Positions 18,366 to 27,095 are shown, counted from the stretch's first letter. The stretch: DNA of 64,000 nucleotides from an uncultured Alcaligenaceae bacterium (GCA_937952975.1 CALFXX010000048.1:15737-79736); one strand, 5' to 3'. Notes: generated by a model not told the origin, from the letters alone. Made by a program: numbers and translations.

Positions 18366-19530
18366 CAGCAAGATTCGCATAAGGACTCAACAAAAAACGC
18401 GTCGCGCTTATTTTGTTGACCGAGTGGTCTTGCAAAATGCCTAGCCGCTGATTATTCGAGAGAAGCGATGTTTGCACCTCAAAGGCTAAGCCCTTTTTCG
18501 AATACTCCAAGCTCTTTAACGCCTCAGACGGGGTATCTTTCAATACATTTTGCAGCGCCAATAACTGTCTTTCAAAGTCTCCATCGCAATTCTCAAGGTT
18601 TTTGTGTGCGGCGAGGCAACTGGCGCTTACCAATCTTGTAAAACTTGCCTGACCATCGACGCGCTCTGACAAGACTTGATTGGCTGCACTCTGTAAAAGA
18701 GCTTCCCACTGCCTCTCTTGCCATACGAGGGTAAAGATATAACCAAGATAACTCACACAGAGCGTCAGCACGGCGTATTTCGCCCATCTTAAGGGCGCCT
18801 TCCATAAGTCTCGCGACTGCCAGTGTTGTAACTCACTTTGACTATCTCTTCTATAATCGTAGAACGCGTCGGGTAATAAATTAATCGCCTCGTAAGATTT
18901 TTTTTCTGTCGTGATACCACTGAGCAAAAGCGCGGCAGTCAATTCTTGCAACTGAGGCTGACCGTGTGCTTCTTCAGTCGCAAGCACTGGTTCATCTGCC
19001 GGTTGCGACCAGCACACAATGTCGCTTGCCGATTTTTTTGACGTATAAAAGATCGTTGAGTCTTCTTCGTAAAAGAATACAACCGAAGACGCAATTGGCA
19101 ACAACAGGATCTCTGGAATCAATTGAATCTGTTCGCAATTGAGCACGGCGAGTTTTTGACTCAGCCACAACAACCAATCACGGTTCATCACACTCACTAA
19201 CCTCAAGTCTAACGCTTGGGTCAATGCGTGCGGCAGTAACTGAATATTGGTGTCGGCAACCGAAGACAACAAATCATCTTCAATAAGCATCGGTAAGATT
19301 TGCTGAATTTTCTTTGTACTGACCGCCGGAACTTTAAGTTCTATGAGTCGAACATCAATACCCGGGATGAGCACCAGCACAGAATCCGCGACGGGCAACG
19401 CGTCTAAATCCAACACCTTTGCAAAATCAGCTTCATGGCTCTGCGCCCACGAAAAATACAAATCCTGCGCTGACCAGTCTTCAGCGTTGGTGGCTACAGG
19501 ACGCACGGGACAACGAATAATTAGGCGCAT
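18358..19530 (-). CDS. gspL: type II secretion protein GspL
   Basis: The product has 390 residues. It has a cytoplasmic actin-like domain (LVLIPGIDVRLIELKVPA, then QILPMLIEDDLLS) that binds GspE, one transmembrane segment (YAVLTLCVSYLGYIFTL, about 250) and a periplasmic domain of about 130 residues. It is the first gene of the L-M-N-D-E-F block, read leftward. The promoter must lie in the 19531-19859 gap. Confidence 0.85.
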   Translation of the reverse strand: MRLIIRCPVRPVATNAEDWSAQDLYFSWAQSHEADFAKVLDLDALPVADSVLVLIPGIDVRLIELKVPAVSTKKIQQILPMLIEDDLLSSVADTNIQLLPHALTQALDLRLVSVMNRDWLLWLSQKLAVLNCEQIQLIPEILLLPIASSVVFFYEEDSTIFYTSKKSASDIVCWSQPADEPVLATEEAHGQPQLQELTAALLLSGITTEKKSYEAINLLPDAFYDYRRDSQSELQHWQSRDLWKAPLRWAKYAVLTLCVSYLGYIFTLVWQERQWEALLQSAANQVLSERVDGQASFTRLVSASCLAAHKNLENCDGDFERQLLALQNVLKDTPSEALKSLEYSKKGLAFEVQTSLLSNNQRLGILQDHSVNKISATRFLLSPYANLADD

Positions 19531-19859
19531 TTGGGGCTAGTCAATTGTGAGGGCACCGTTGTAACGCGTTGGATAGGGCCGCTCTAACTCTTTGAATTTA
19601 CAATACTTCTTTGAGTTCTCGGTGTTTTTTCAGTTTAACATTGCTGTAAGATTTTTTTTAACAATAAACTTTCTGTCATTATAGCGGTGGCCTGAATTTT
19701 AGGATGAATCGATATACAGCTGAACCTGTGCCCGCCCGTTCCCCTTGCACCTATATGGCATACTCAAGGCTCGTGATCTGCGCCAACAGCCTGAAGGTAT
19801 CTGCAAACACTCACTAACTAGGCGGATGCGCTGTCATCCAAATTTTTTAGGCTTTGAAT
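19531..19859. other. divergent intergenic region, no gene seen
   Basis: This 329-base AT-rich stretch separates gspL (minus) from the lyase-like lipoprotein gene (plus). It has runs of T (19624-19629, 19652-19659). I see no open frame worth calling, no recognisable riboswitch, and no promoter clean enough to name. Both neighbours must be expressed from here. Confidence 0.5.
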
Positions 19860-20786
19860 ATGAAGAATCGTATAACGCGCTTAATGAGTGGGTCACTTGT
19901 TTTGTTACTCCTAATCGCCTGCGGAGATGGCGGTGGAAGCAAAAGCGACAGCGGTTCAGCCAACTCAGCAGCAAAATCATCCATTAGCTTATCAACGCCA
20001 GGTGGAACGCCATGCGCCAGTAGCTTCGGCGATTCGGATGCTTTTGGGAACATTCGTTTTCAATCCAGCACAGGTACGACTCCTTGGGGCTGTTTGGTCG
20101 TAGATCAAGCAAGTAGTCAACCAACCGTTTCCGGCACAAAATCTGTGCGCATTGAAGTCAGGCCCGGAGATTGCGACTCTTCTCAAACCTTTTTATCAGG
20201 TACAGCAGTTGTGTCAGACTGTACCTCTGATCGGAGCCGCTATGAAATTCGTCAAGTAGCCGGTGGCTCAACAGCTGGTCAAATCATCACCTATGAATAC
20301 TATGTTTACATACCAGCACAAGCAAATTTTCAACCGCCCTGGAGTAAATCCGGCCCAACTCCTTTAACAGTCTTGACGCAAATAAACTGGCAGTGCGGCG
20401 CAAGCCCTTGCCCGAGCCTAGGCAGCAATGGCTACGGGTCTTTAGCCTACCTCGTGATTGATAGTAGTGGGACGCTTTTCTTTCAAACTCAACAAGACTT
20501 CTCTTGGGTACCAAACGGCAAAGTCGCCATAGACACTAGCCCCTTTGATAAGTGGATTAAAGTTAAGTTCGTCATTAAGTCTTCAAGTTCTGGTGATGGG
20601 TTTGTTCAAGCCTATGCGAACGACAAACTCCTCATTAATGAAGCGCGCGTCACCTTGCCAAATCCGTATGCTTACATCAGCCTAAAGCTTGGCATCTACA
20701 ACTCGTCTATCTCTACGGTATCAAAGCCTTGGAATACGCAGGTGATTTACTACGATGCGCTCAGCACTGCTGTGCAAAATTTTTAA
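19860..20786 (+). CDS. lipoprotein with heparin-lyase-like (polysaccharide lyase) fold
   Basis: The ATG at 19860 (the frame opens at TTG 19854) gives 308 residues with a lipoprotein signal, MKNRITRLMSGSLVLLLLIAC. A Gly/Ser/Asp linker follows. The mature part shows the pattern of the heparin lyase I-like beta-jelly-roll family: RIEVRPGDC, SRYEIRQ, EYYVYIP, TQINWQ, FDKWIKVKFVIK and the C-terminal LKLGIYNSS. Conserved Arg and Gln of that fold are present, but catalytic His and Tyr cannot be assigned safely. Such proteins cleave uronic-acid polysaccharides or only bind glycans. It is convergent with the di-heme cytochrome gene, with a shared stem-loop between. Confidence 0.55.
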   Translation: MKNRITRLMSGSLVLLLLIACGDGGGSKSDSGSANSAAKSSISLSTPGGTPCASSFGDSDAFGNIRFQSSTGTTPWGCLVVDQASSQPTVSGTKSVRIEVRPGDCDSSQTFLSGTAVVSDCTSDRSRYEIRQVAGGSTAGQIITYEYYVYIPAQANFQPPWSKSGPTPLTVLTQINWQCGASPCPSLGSNGYGSLAYLVIDSSGTLFFQTQQDFSWVPNGKVAIDTSPFDKWIKVKFVIKSSSSGDGFVQAYANDKLLINEARVTLPNPYAYISLKLGIYNSSISTVSKPWNTQVIYYDALSTAVQNF

Positions 20787-20790
20787 AGGG

Positions 20791-20824
20791 TTGATATCCG
20801 CCCCCTTCAGCGGCAGGATATCAA
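20791..20824. terminator. bidirectional stem-loop between convergent genes
   Basis: TTGATATCC and GGATATCAA are perfect 9-bp arms around a 16-base loop that itself can pair GC-rich bases. On the minus strand it is followed by TTTAAAAATTTT, giving a plausible terminator for the cytochrome gene. On the plus strand no T-run follows. Confidence 0.6.
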
Positions 20825-20834
20825 AGCAGTCTGC

Positions 20835-22490
20835 TTAGAGCGTTTTAAGATACTCGATTAAGGCAGTTTTTTCATCCTGCGTGAGTGAAGTGCCAAACTC
20901 ATGCCCACAACGACTATTGCCCGCCATTGTTGCGCAATCGGTTGTCACCCGGACGGTTGCCGAGCCATTCGGCTGCTCGACTGCCAAGCCAACATTGACG
21001 ATGTCATACCGAGGCCCGACCTGAAAACTCGTTGGACGAGTGGCAGCTGGAGTCAGCAGGGCCGCCAAGGTTGGCACAGATCCGTTGTGAAGATACGGCG
21101 CAGAGGCCCAAACGCCCTGTAAAACCTTAGACTCATACGACCCCACTGGGTTACTAGGCGGCTTGATACTCAAATTAATGGCGGGGTTCTGCTGAATCAA
21201 GGCGGCCTCATTCGCTGTCGTCACCAAATTGATCGAAACTGCACCCGACGCTGGTACGACATTTGTCGAAAAAGGAACGGTAAGCCCAGCCAACACACCG
21301 CTACTCGTGGTGGTGACACGAAAGGTGTTGTAGTACGCGCTATCAGTTTGTACATTTTGAATCGGCGTCGCCCAAGTATTTGAATTGCCCGGACGAGGCT
21401 GGCCTTGTTTAACCCCGTGACACGACGTGCAGTTTTTTTCGTAAAGGGCTTTTCCTTGAAAAACCAGCGCACTGTCGACCGGCCAAGGCCATTGAGGGGG
21501 GCCGATTTGAGCGACTAAGTTCTCGATGTTTTGAAGATTTGTGTAGTTGACCGAATTTTCTGCAAAAAAATCGACTCCACCAGACACCGCTGCATTGGCG
21601 CGAGGATAAAAAAGAGCGAAGACTCCAATCGCTTCTCCCGAGTTACGCGCCAAGGCATAAGCGCTATTGCCATTCGCATTCGTGCCCGCCCACTGGGTAA
21701 AGTCTTGCTTACCTGCATTCCACAAAAAAGGATAACGCACTGGCTGGGCGGCAACCGCAATGTTTGAAGCAATGACATGATTGTTTGCCGCGGGACCAAG
21801 ATCGAGACCTGACAATCTGTTTTGAATCATCCCCACTGCGTCAGCCCTTCCGATCCCCCAAGGCGTTGACGGTAAAGCAGTGCTCATTAAGGTGTGATAA
21901 GGCGCATACCAAGTACTTAGCTGCGTACGTAAAGTCGCAGCTGGAACTTGGACTGTGGCCTGAAATGCATCAAAAGCCTCTGCGTTTGATAAGGTGTTGC
22001 CAACGACCAGATCAATACCTTGAAAGAGTGCGTATAAGTTAGCAAACGCTGGGCCACCGTCAATTCGATGGTTGATGCCACCAACTTGAATCTGTCGCGT
22101 ATGACAGGCTGCACACGTCATGGATAACTGCTGATTGTTAGTACCTGGATTGGCCACTAAAAATCCTACAGGCAACCCCTCCGGATTGCTCGGGCTAACT
22201 GGATTCGGTATGTAGCCATAGCTGCTGGTGAGCTGACTTAAAAACGACTGGCCATTTGATAACTTGAGAGCCTTTGCCCATTGATAAGGCATGATCCAAG
22301 AGCCCTGATCCGCAGAATAAAAAGCGGCCTGATTTGTCGGATTCCAGGCGCTACCTTGATTCACAGCCGCGGCTGAACCAGTAGAACTCGACGAGCTCAC
22401 GTCACCATCGCTGCCGCAACTCGACAACATAAAAGCAAGCGTACAGACTACCAAGCCACGTGCCAACGTTGTTATTTTTAAGGAGTGCAT
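20835..22490 (-). CDS. RoxA-like di-heme c-type cytochrome lipoprotein
   Basis: The product has 551 residues with a lipoprotein signal (lipobox LSSC, Cys25). Two heme c sites are present: CAACH (126-130) and CTSCH (354-358). The protein also has YSADQGSWIMPYQW near residue 58, WGIGRADAVGMIQNR at about 211, and a C-terminal APYLHNGSVPTL. This is the layout of the cytochrome c peroxidase superfamily branch that includes RoxA and RoxB rubber oxygenases, and many uncharacterised relatives. It is not a standard MauG or CcpA. It is the last gene of the minus-strand run that starts with the YHYH gene, though 221 bases separate it from the oxidase-like gene and it may have its own promoter. Substrate unknown; oxygenase or peroxidase activity at the cell envelope is the family-based guess. 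Confidence 0.75.
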   Translation of the reverse strand: MHSLKITTLARGLVVCTLAFMLSSCGSDGDVSSSSSTGSAAAVNQGSAWNPTNQAAFYSADQGSWIMPYQWAKALKLSNGQSFLSQLTSSYGYIPNPVSPSNPEGLPVGFLVANPGTNNQQLSMTCAACHTRQIQVGGINHRIDGGPAFANLYALFQGIDLVVGNTLSNAEAFDAFQATVQVPAATLRTQLSTWYAPYHTLMSTALPSTPWGIGRADAVGMIQNRLSGLDLGPAANNHVIASNIAVAAQPVRYPFLWNAGKQDFTQWAGTNANGNSAYALARNSGEAIGVFALFYPRANAAVSGGVDFFAENSVNYTNLQNIENLVAQIGPPQWPWPVDSALVFQGKALYEKNCTSCHGVKQGQPRPGNSNTWATPIQNVQTDSAYYNTFRVTTTSSGVLAGLTVPFSTNVVPASGAVSINLVTTANEAALIQQNPAINLSIKPPSNPVGSYESKVLQGVWASAPYLHNGSVPTLAALLTPAATRPTSFQVGPRYDIVNVGLAVEQPNGSATVRVTTDCATMAGNSRCGHEFGTSLTQDEKTALIEYLKTL

Positions 22491-22499
22491 CAGAGGTCG

Positions 22500-22541
22500 C
22501 CGACTTTATTAAATGAAGACTACCGATTTTCGCGAAGTCGG
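22500..22541 (-). promoter_or_regulatory. inverted repeat upstream of the di-heme cytochrome gene
   Basis: CCGACTT and AAGTCGG, 7-bp arms 28 bases apart, lie in the leader of the cytochrome gene, starting 10 bases upstream of its ATG. It could be an mRNA hairpin or an operator. No further support. Confidence 0.3.
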
Positions 22542-22711
22542 AATACCCAGTCTCTTTAAGAAAGTTTTATAGCACCTTAAGTCTGAGCCAAATCAGAATT
22601 TTTATTTGCAAAAACGCAAACAAGGCACAAAAAATGCAAATCCATTTGAACAAGTGCTCAGCAGCGTTCGCAAGGCTTCGCGCGAGAACTCGAATGAATC
22701 GACTTGTTACG

Positions 22712-24622
22712 TCAAGTCAACCCCGACGCTACAACCGTCACGCGTTGAATCATTCCAAGGTCACTCGCTTGCAGTCGCTGGTTATGCAAAATATACGGGC
22801 CAGCAAAATCTTTAAAGCGCATGCGAAAAGTCACTGAGGTAGGATTTTGGCTGGTGCCGCCCGTCGGCAAGGCGATGGTGTCGCACCAGTAGGGCTCCAC
22901 ACGCTTACCATTCACTTTGATGACGTACATCGGGTTCACGTGAATATGAAACACATGAGACAGCTGATTCATATTCAACACAGTCCATTCTTCAACGGCA
23001 CCCAATATCGCAATCTCATTGAGTGTGTTGGCCGCCTGAATGTCAAACGGCTGAACTAGATTTGGAGGAGGCCGATAAACAGGACTCGAGCCGAACGTTG
23101 ACGCGATTTTTTGCTGCACCTGTAACTTGCTATGCTGGTAAGTTTTTTCAGCCCTGCTGGCTAGCGACGACAACGCGTCGGTCAATTTCGCGACTGAGCT
23201 GGGCGCTTCTTGGGCATTTGACAACGAATCATTGCCGACCATTCTAAAAATAATGTTGCGTTTTTTACCACCGTGATTCGCTAACTCTTCATCTGTGATG
23301 GGGTCTAAAAATTGACTGACCGGCAACGGAGTGCTTGGTACCGGCATAACGTTTTTAGCTTCAAGCACAACGACTTTTGCCAGGATATCTTCCGGCAATA
23401 CGATCGGGTGCGCACCTTCTGAAAGTTTGATCGGTAAGGCACGCAGATAATACGTGCCCGGCTTTCCGGCCTGCACCACGACCGAAGCGCGGTTGCCTGG
23501 TGCGAGTTGCACACCCAAGCCTCCCGCTTGCCTGGCATCCTGATGTTCAACGTACGCAGAACGTCCCCAGCCATCTGTTGTGTATTGCTTAAGCGTGTGC
23601 CCATCCAGACTGAGATTCAAAGAATTAAACACTTGGGTATTGATTAAGCGCCATCTTTGCACCTCGCCAGAGTGCATCACAATTGTGGGTTGACGGACAC
23701 CATTAATGAATACGGGCTGAGCATCACTGTATGAATTTGCGTGACCAGATTTTTTTACGCCATGACCGGTTGGGCTTTGAGTCAATTGACGAAATTTTTC
23801 TAGCCGACCGTCCGCAACACCTAGCCTATCGTCAAACAGAGGATTCAACGCAAAATAAGGCGCTTGAAATAAAAAGATCAGCTCAGTCGCTTGCGCCATC
23901 TCTGGCAAGTCGTCCACGGCACCACGCACCATGATCGCACCCGACATTAGACTCGCGACTTGCAACGCACTTGAGCCGTGATATTGCGGGTGGTAATAGA
24001 ACGGCCCAGCAGGGTGATCCTTCGGAATTCGGTACACATACTGGCGAGCGTCTCCATTGGGTAGCACGCCGCCATAATTTGGATCGACAACATAGTCACC
24101 ATACTCGGTCGGTGTTGTATCAGCATAGATCCCGGGAAACACATGCAAACCGTGCACGTGCAGGTTCGTCGTATTGGGCTTGATGTAATTCGTCGGATCG
24201 CGAAACGCTTGAAAAGGAGGATTCTCTGGTAATTGATTCAGCAACCGAATCCGCAGTTCGTCACCGCCACGCACAACAAAGGTGGGGCCGCAATGACCCG
24301 CGCGCTGCGAGTCATAACCATAGGCGCGCAAAGACACAGGATGACGCACACCCGGGTTTGAACCCGATAGCTGCGTATCAAAATATGCAACCGTGAGTGT
24401 GACATCGAGTAAACCATTTTTTGCTTCAAGCATAGGTGGCTGCACAAAGGTCTGTACAGGCAGTTTTGTGCGATCACCCTCGCTTTGTTCGCATGCTGCT
24501 AAGCCAAGCGGCACCACAATGCCCGAAGCAATACTCACGCCGTAGCGCAAAAACTCACGCCTGGTGTTTTCTTGTTCGATACCGCTAGTGCTGGGCGTTC
24601 GAGTCATAGACACATTAGCCAT
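22712..24622 (-). CDS. Tat-exported multicopper-oxidase-like lipoprotein with altered copper sites
   Basis: The product has 636 residues with a twin-arginine signal TRREFLRYG and lipobox LAAC (Cys44). Three cupredoxin domains of the bilirubin oxidase/CotA type are recognisable. The first copper motif is intact, NLHVHGLHV (H155, H157). The second is altered: YYHPQYHG has Gln213 where the trinuclear site needs His. The third is mostly intact, HVFHIH (H556, H559, H561). The fourth, normally HCHxxxH, reads HNQRLQA (613-619): the type 1 Cys and two His are gone while the flanking DLGM is kept. Classic laccase activity is therefore unlikely. Its start overlaps the RCC1 gene by 8 bases. Confidence 0.8.
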   Translation of the reverse strand: MANVSMTRTPSTSGIEQENTRREFLRYGVSIASGIVVPLGLAACEQSEGDRTKLPVQTFVQPPMLEAKNGLLDVTLTVAYFDTQLSGSNPGVRHPVSLRAYGYDSQRAGHCGPTFVVRGGDELRIRLLNQLPENPPFQAFRDPTNYIKPNTTNLHVHGLHVFPGIYADTTPTEYGDYVVDPNYGGVLPNGDARQYVYRIPKDHPAGPFYYHPQYHGSSALQVASLMSGAIMVRGAVDDLPEMAQATELIFLFQAPYFALNPLFDDRLGVADGRLEKFRQLTQSPTGHGVKKSGHANSYSDAQPVFINGVRQPTIVMHSGEVQRWRLINTQVFNSLNLSLDGHTLKQYTTDGWGRSAYVEHQDARQAGGLGVQLAPGNRASVVVQAGKPGTYYLRALPIKLSEGAHPIVLPEDILAKVVVLEAKNVMPVPSTPLPVSQFLDPITDEELANHGGKKRNIIFRMVGNDSLSNAQEAPSSVAKLTDALSSLASRAEKTYQHSKLQVQQKIASTFGSSPVYRPPPNLVQPFDIQAANTLNEIAILGAVEEWTVLNMNQLSHVFHIHVNPMYVIKVNGKRVEPYWCDTIALPTGGTSQNPTSVTFRMRFKDFAGPYILHNQRLQASDLGMIQRVTVVASGLT

Positions 24623-25787
24623 TTTCCCAAAAAGGAAAAGGTGTCAATTGTTGTTGGGCTGCACGGCCAATCTGACCCGCTTCATTGCTGCCCCAGCCGT
24701 ACAGGGCGCGCTGACCAATTGCCAGGACATGCATCTCGCCAGCAGCGATTGCCTTTACTTCCTGAAGACCTGGTACTTTTGTAGGAGCACTTCGAGGCTG
24801 TGTATCGTTGACTCCAAGCTGGCCAAAGCCATTCCAGCCCCAAGCGTAGACGTTGCCAGACTCTGCTAACGCCAACGAAAAATGCGTACCGGCTGCGAGC
24901 GCCGTTATTTTTTCTGGCATCTCAAGCAAACTCGGTTGGGTGTCATAGCGCCTCTGTTGATGGCCTAATTGCCCGAATTGATTACTCCCCCAACCGTAAA
25001 CCTTGCCATGGCTACACAGCGCTAAGACATGGGTGGCCCCGACCGCGATACGTTTAATTGAGGCGGTGGGGTTCGTGGCAGTGGGGTTTATGGTGGTGGG
25101 GTTCGTAGCGGTGGAGTTTGTGGCATTGGGATTTATCGCGGTAGAGTTTTTAGCACTAGTTTTTGAAGTAGTGAGTTGCACCTGCTCGGGAGTCCCTACA
25201 GTTCTTAAATGCCCTAACCCTAATTGCCCAGCAGAGTTACTGCCAAAAGAAAAAACTTTACCTTCGCGCGATAATGCAATCATAAAGTTATCGCCTAATG
25301 CCACTGCTTGCAGGGCAGGTAAGCCACGCACCATCCCAGGTACAGCATTTATTTGTTCTGTTGCTCGGCCTAAGGCATGATCAACGTTGAGCCCCCACGT
25401 ATAGAGACTGCCCGACTGATCGATTGCAGCAAAGATTGACTGCCCCGCCGCCACTGCGAGCGGTGCACTGATGCCGTCTATTGGGGTGGGTATTTCAGAA
25501 CTTGTCTGATCACCACTGACGCTTAGCGGATTCCACCCCCAAACAAGTAGTTCTTGTTGGGTCGACGCACCCAGACTGACACCGTAGCCTGCCGACACAC
25601 TATTCAATCTCAGGGATGAGCCTACATACACAGGCTTACCGTCCGATTTGGGCGCGCTGCAAATATCGACATAACCGGCGCTGTAACGCCCGCTGCCTGA
25701 CCCGCCCCAACCTAGCGCCTCACCCGAGTCCAAAAGCGCTAAGCTTTGGTTTTTGCCAGCACTTATACCGATTATTTTGTAGGACAC
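24615..25787 (-). CDS. RCC1-repeat seven-bladed propeller protein
   Basis: The product has 390 residues and seven RCC1-like repeats, each with the pattern LALxxSGxVYxWGxNxxGQLG, for example VYAWGWNGFGQLG and VYGWGSNQFGQLG, which would close a seven-bladed propeller. The start is a GTG at 25787, 14 bases after the stop of the YHYH gene. No signal peptide is seen, unlike its neighbours, so either it stays in the cytoplasm or a start was missed. Between repeats four and five lies an insertion rich in Asn, Pro, Thr and Ala coded by a 15-bp minisatellite. RCC1 proteins usually mediate protein binding. The gene overlaps the following oxidase-like gene by 8 bases, so co-expression is near certain. 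Confidence 0.8.
   Translation of the reverse strand: MSYKIIGISAGKNQSLALLDSGEALGWGGSGSGRYSAGYVDICSAPKSDGKPVYVGSSLRLNSVSAGYGVSLGASTQQELLVWGWNPLSVSGDQTSSEIPTPIDGISAPLAVAAGQSIFAAIDQSGSLYTWGLNVDHALGRATEQINAVPGMVRGLPALQAVALGDNFMIALSREGKVFSFGSNSAGQLGLGHLRTVGTPEQVQLTTSKTSAKNSTAINPNATNSTATNPTTINPTATNPTASIKRIAVGATHVLALCSHGKVYGWGSNQFGQLGHQQRRYDTQPSLLEMPEKITALAAGTHFSLALAESGNVYAWGWNGFGQLGVNDTQPRSAPTKVPGLQEVKAIAAGEMHVLAIGQRALYGWGSNEAGQIGRAAQQQLTPFPFWENG
25066..25170 (-). repeat. 15-bp minisatellite within the RCC1 gene, seven units
   Basis: Seven consecutive 15-bp units are exactly in phase (25066, 25081, 25096, 25111, 25126, 25141, 25156). The first three read GTGGGGTTCGTGGCA, GTGGGGTTTATGGTG and GTGGGGTTCGTAGCG; later units drift. 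On the coding strand they give a five-residue repeat of the type Thr-Ala-Thr/Ile-Asn-Pro. The unit keeps the frame, so copy number can change without breaking the protein. Confidence 0.85.
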
Positions 25788-25801
25788 GCTTTCGATCGAG
25801 C

Positions 25802-26938
25802 CTAGCGCAAGACAGCTTTTATAACTTCAGAAATCACACTCGGATTCGGAGGGAGGATATTGCCTGCGAGATCTGGCAGTAGCGCGTAAGGGATTCCCTC
25901 TTGCATCGCAGCAGAACCAAGTGCCGCGTTATAGTCAGGCGTCCCTCTAAAACAACCGACAGAAAAAGGATACTCGCGATTCAGATGGTAATGATAAATG
26001 GGTTGCAGAACTCCATTCCACACCACAGGTGCAACATGACCATGACAGGCATCAAGCTGGGCATTCGTAATCATTTGCCCATCTTCACCTCTAGGGCCAT
26101 AGATACCAAAACCGTCAAGCGCATAACCAAATAAAGGCGATGGACCAGACGTGCCCTGGTTTGGAAAGCACTTCCAAGAGTAGCCATGCAGGTGGTATTG
26201 CTGAGAGTAAGGATGGCCAAAGCACTGATCCACGGGTAAGGCGTTGACTGGGCTATACCAGTTACCACTGGAATCATTTGCGATTTCAGTATGCCAAACT
26301 GTGCCTGTCAGAGTGATGCCAATGATCAGCGAGTTGATCGGATTGAATCCGGTCATAACTGGGTTTAATGGCAGCTTGCTGGTCAGGTCGTAGGGCGAGA
26401 TAGAAATCGCCGCAGAAGACGAGTAGGCCTGCCCTGTTCGTGGATCTGTGCCACCAGGCAAAGCTGCGTAATATGGATAAGCCGCGGTGCCAGGCTGCAC
26501 TGGGAAATTTCCCATTGGCGTGTTGGGCAAACCATTACCTTTGAAGTACCGATATTGAGCATCCGTGGTCATGGAAAAAGAACTGCCCGCTGCGTTGATC
26601 TGCGAAGCTGTCACCGCACCCTCAACGAAAGGTATCTGGGCGATCGTAATAACATTCGTTGCGGTGTTAGTCCAGTTCGTCGCGGCTAATGTGAGCTTAC
26701 TCGCGACATTCGCTGCTTTGCTAAATAACAAAGAAATACAAAGCCCACCAGAGGCACAGGACTGAGTGCTCGTACCGTTAGCGGCCGTGACCAAGGTGGT
26801 CGGCGTGCCGGTATCTGCTTGCGATCCATTTGAGGACGACGACGAAGACTTGCCATCGCCGCAGCCCACTAGCAAGGTCAAGGAGCCAAAAAGTACCAAG
26901 CAATAGCTCAAATATTTTTTAACGCTAACGTAATACAT
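25802..26938 (-). CDS. YHYH-domain lipoprotein, copy 1
   Basis: The product has 378 residues with a lipoprotein signal (lipobox LVGC) and a Ser/Gly linker. The YHYH domain (PF14240 as I recall) contains QQYHLHGYSWKCFPNQG, CHGHVAPVVWNG and IYHYHLNREYPFSVGCFRG, with several His and Cys residues that suggest metal binding. The function of the domain is not established. It is about 80% identical by eye to copy 2 (27899-29023) but differs near both ends. It is the first gene of a run leading to the RCC1, oxidase-like and cytochrome genes, and is divergent from a TetR gene. The promoter and operator sit in the divergent gap. Confidence 0.8.
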   Translation of the reverse strand: MYYVSVKKYLSYCLVLFGSLTLLVGCGDGKSSSSSSNGSQADTGTPTTLVTAANGTSTQSCASGGLCISLLFSKAANVASKLTLAATNWTNTATNVITIAQIPFVEGAVTASQINAAGSSFSMTTDAQYRYFKGNGLPNTPMGNFPVQPGTAAYPYYAALPGGTDPRTGQAYSSSAAISISPYDLTSKLPLNPVMTGFNPINSLIIGITLTGTVWHTEIANDSSGNWYSPVNALPVDQCFGHPYSQQYHLHGYSWKCFPNQGTSGPSPLFGYALDGFGIYGPRGEDGQMITNAQLDACHGHVAPVVWNGVLQPIYHYHLNREYPFSVGCFRGTPDYNAALGSAAMQEGIPYALLPDLAGNILPPNPSVISEVIKAVLR

Positions 26939-27008
26939 GTTATTTCCTATTTATGCATTTTCTAACGGCCATATGCACGTTGCTAGAGGAGAAAAAGGAT
27001 AAACCATC

Positions 27009-27021
27009 TGTCACAATGACA
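27009..27021. promoter_or_regulatory. putative TetR operator 1, TGTCA-N3-TGACA
   Basis: TGTCACAATGACA is a perfect 5-bp inverted repeat with a 3-base centre. It lies 3 bases downstream of the -10 of the YHYH copy 1 promoter, over the expected transcription start. The same half-sites, spacing and distance recur at 29093-29105. Confidence 0.7.
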
Positions 27022-27024
27022 ACC

Positions 27025-27054
27025 TGAATATTACCGCATCTCGTTGACAGTCAA
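27025..27054 (-). promoter_or_regulatory. putative promoter of the YHYH copy 1 run
   Basis: On the minus strand the -35 is TTGACT (27049-27054) and the -10 is TATTCA (27025-27030), 18 bases apart. The -35 lies within the perfect palindrome CGTTGAC-A-GTCAACG at 27042-27056 (seen on the plus strand), a second possible operator. The -10 is weak, so activation or low basal level is likely. Confidence 0.55.
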
Positions 27055-27065
27055 CGCGGTGTAGA

Positions 27066-27095
27066 TTGATGTGTGAGCCACGTAACCGCTATAAT
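27066..27095 (+). promoter_or_regulatory. putative promoter of TetR gene 1
   Basis: The -35 is TTGATG (27066-27071), the spacer is 18 bases and the -10 is a perfect TATAAT (27090-27095). The gene starts 64 bases downstream. The palindrome at 27042-27056 lies just upstream. Confidence 0.6.

Noticed and set aside
19531..19859. A riboswitch or small RNA in the gspL divergent gap
   Set aside because: No known riboswitch core or strong multi-stem fold could be recognised by eye.
25003..25380. 125-codon plus-strand frame with Val/Phe/Gly repeats
   Set aside because: It is the antisense reading of the 15-bp minisatellite in the RCC1 gene, which stays open because of the repeat.
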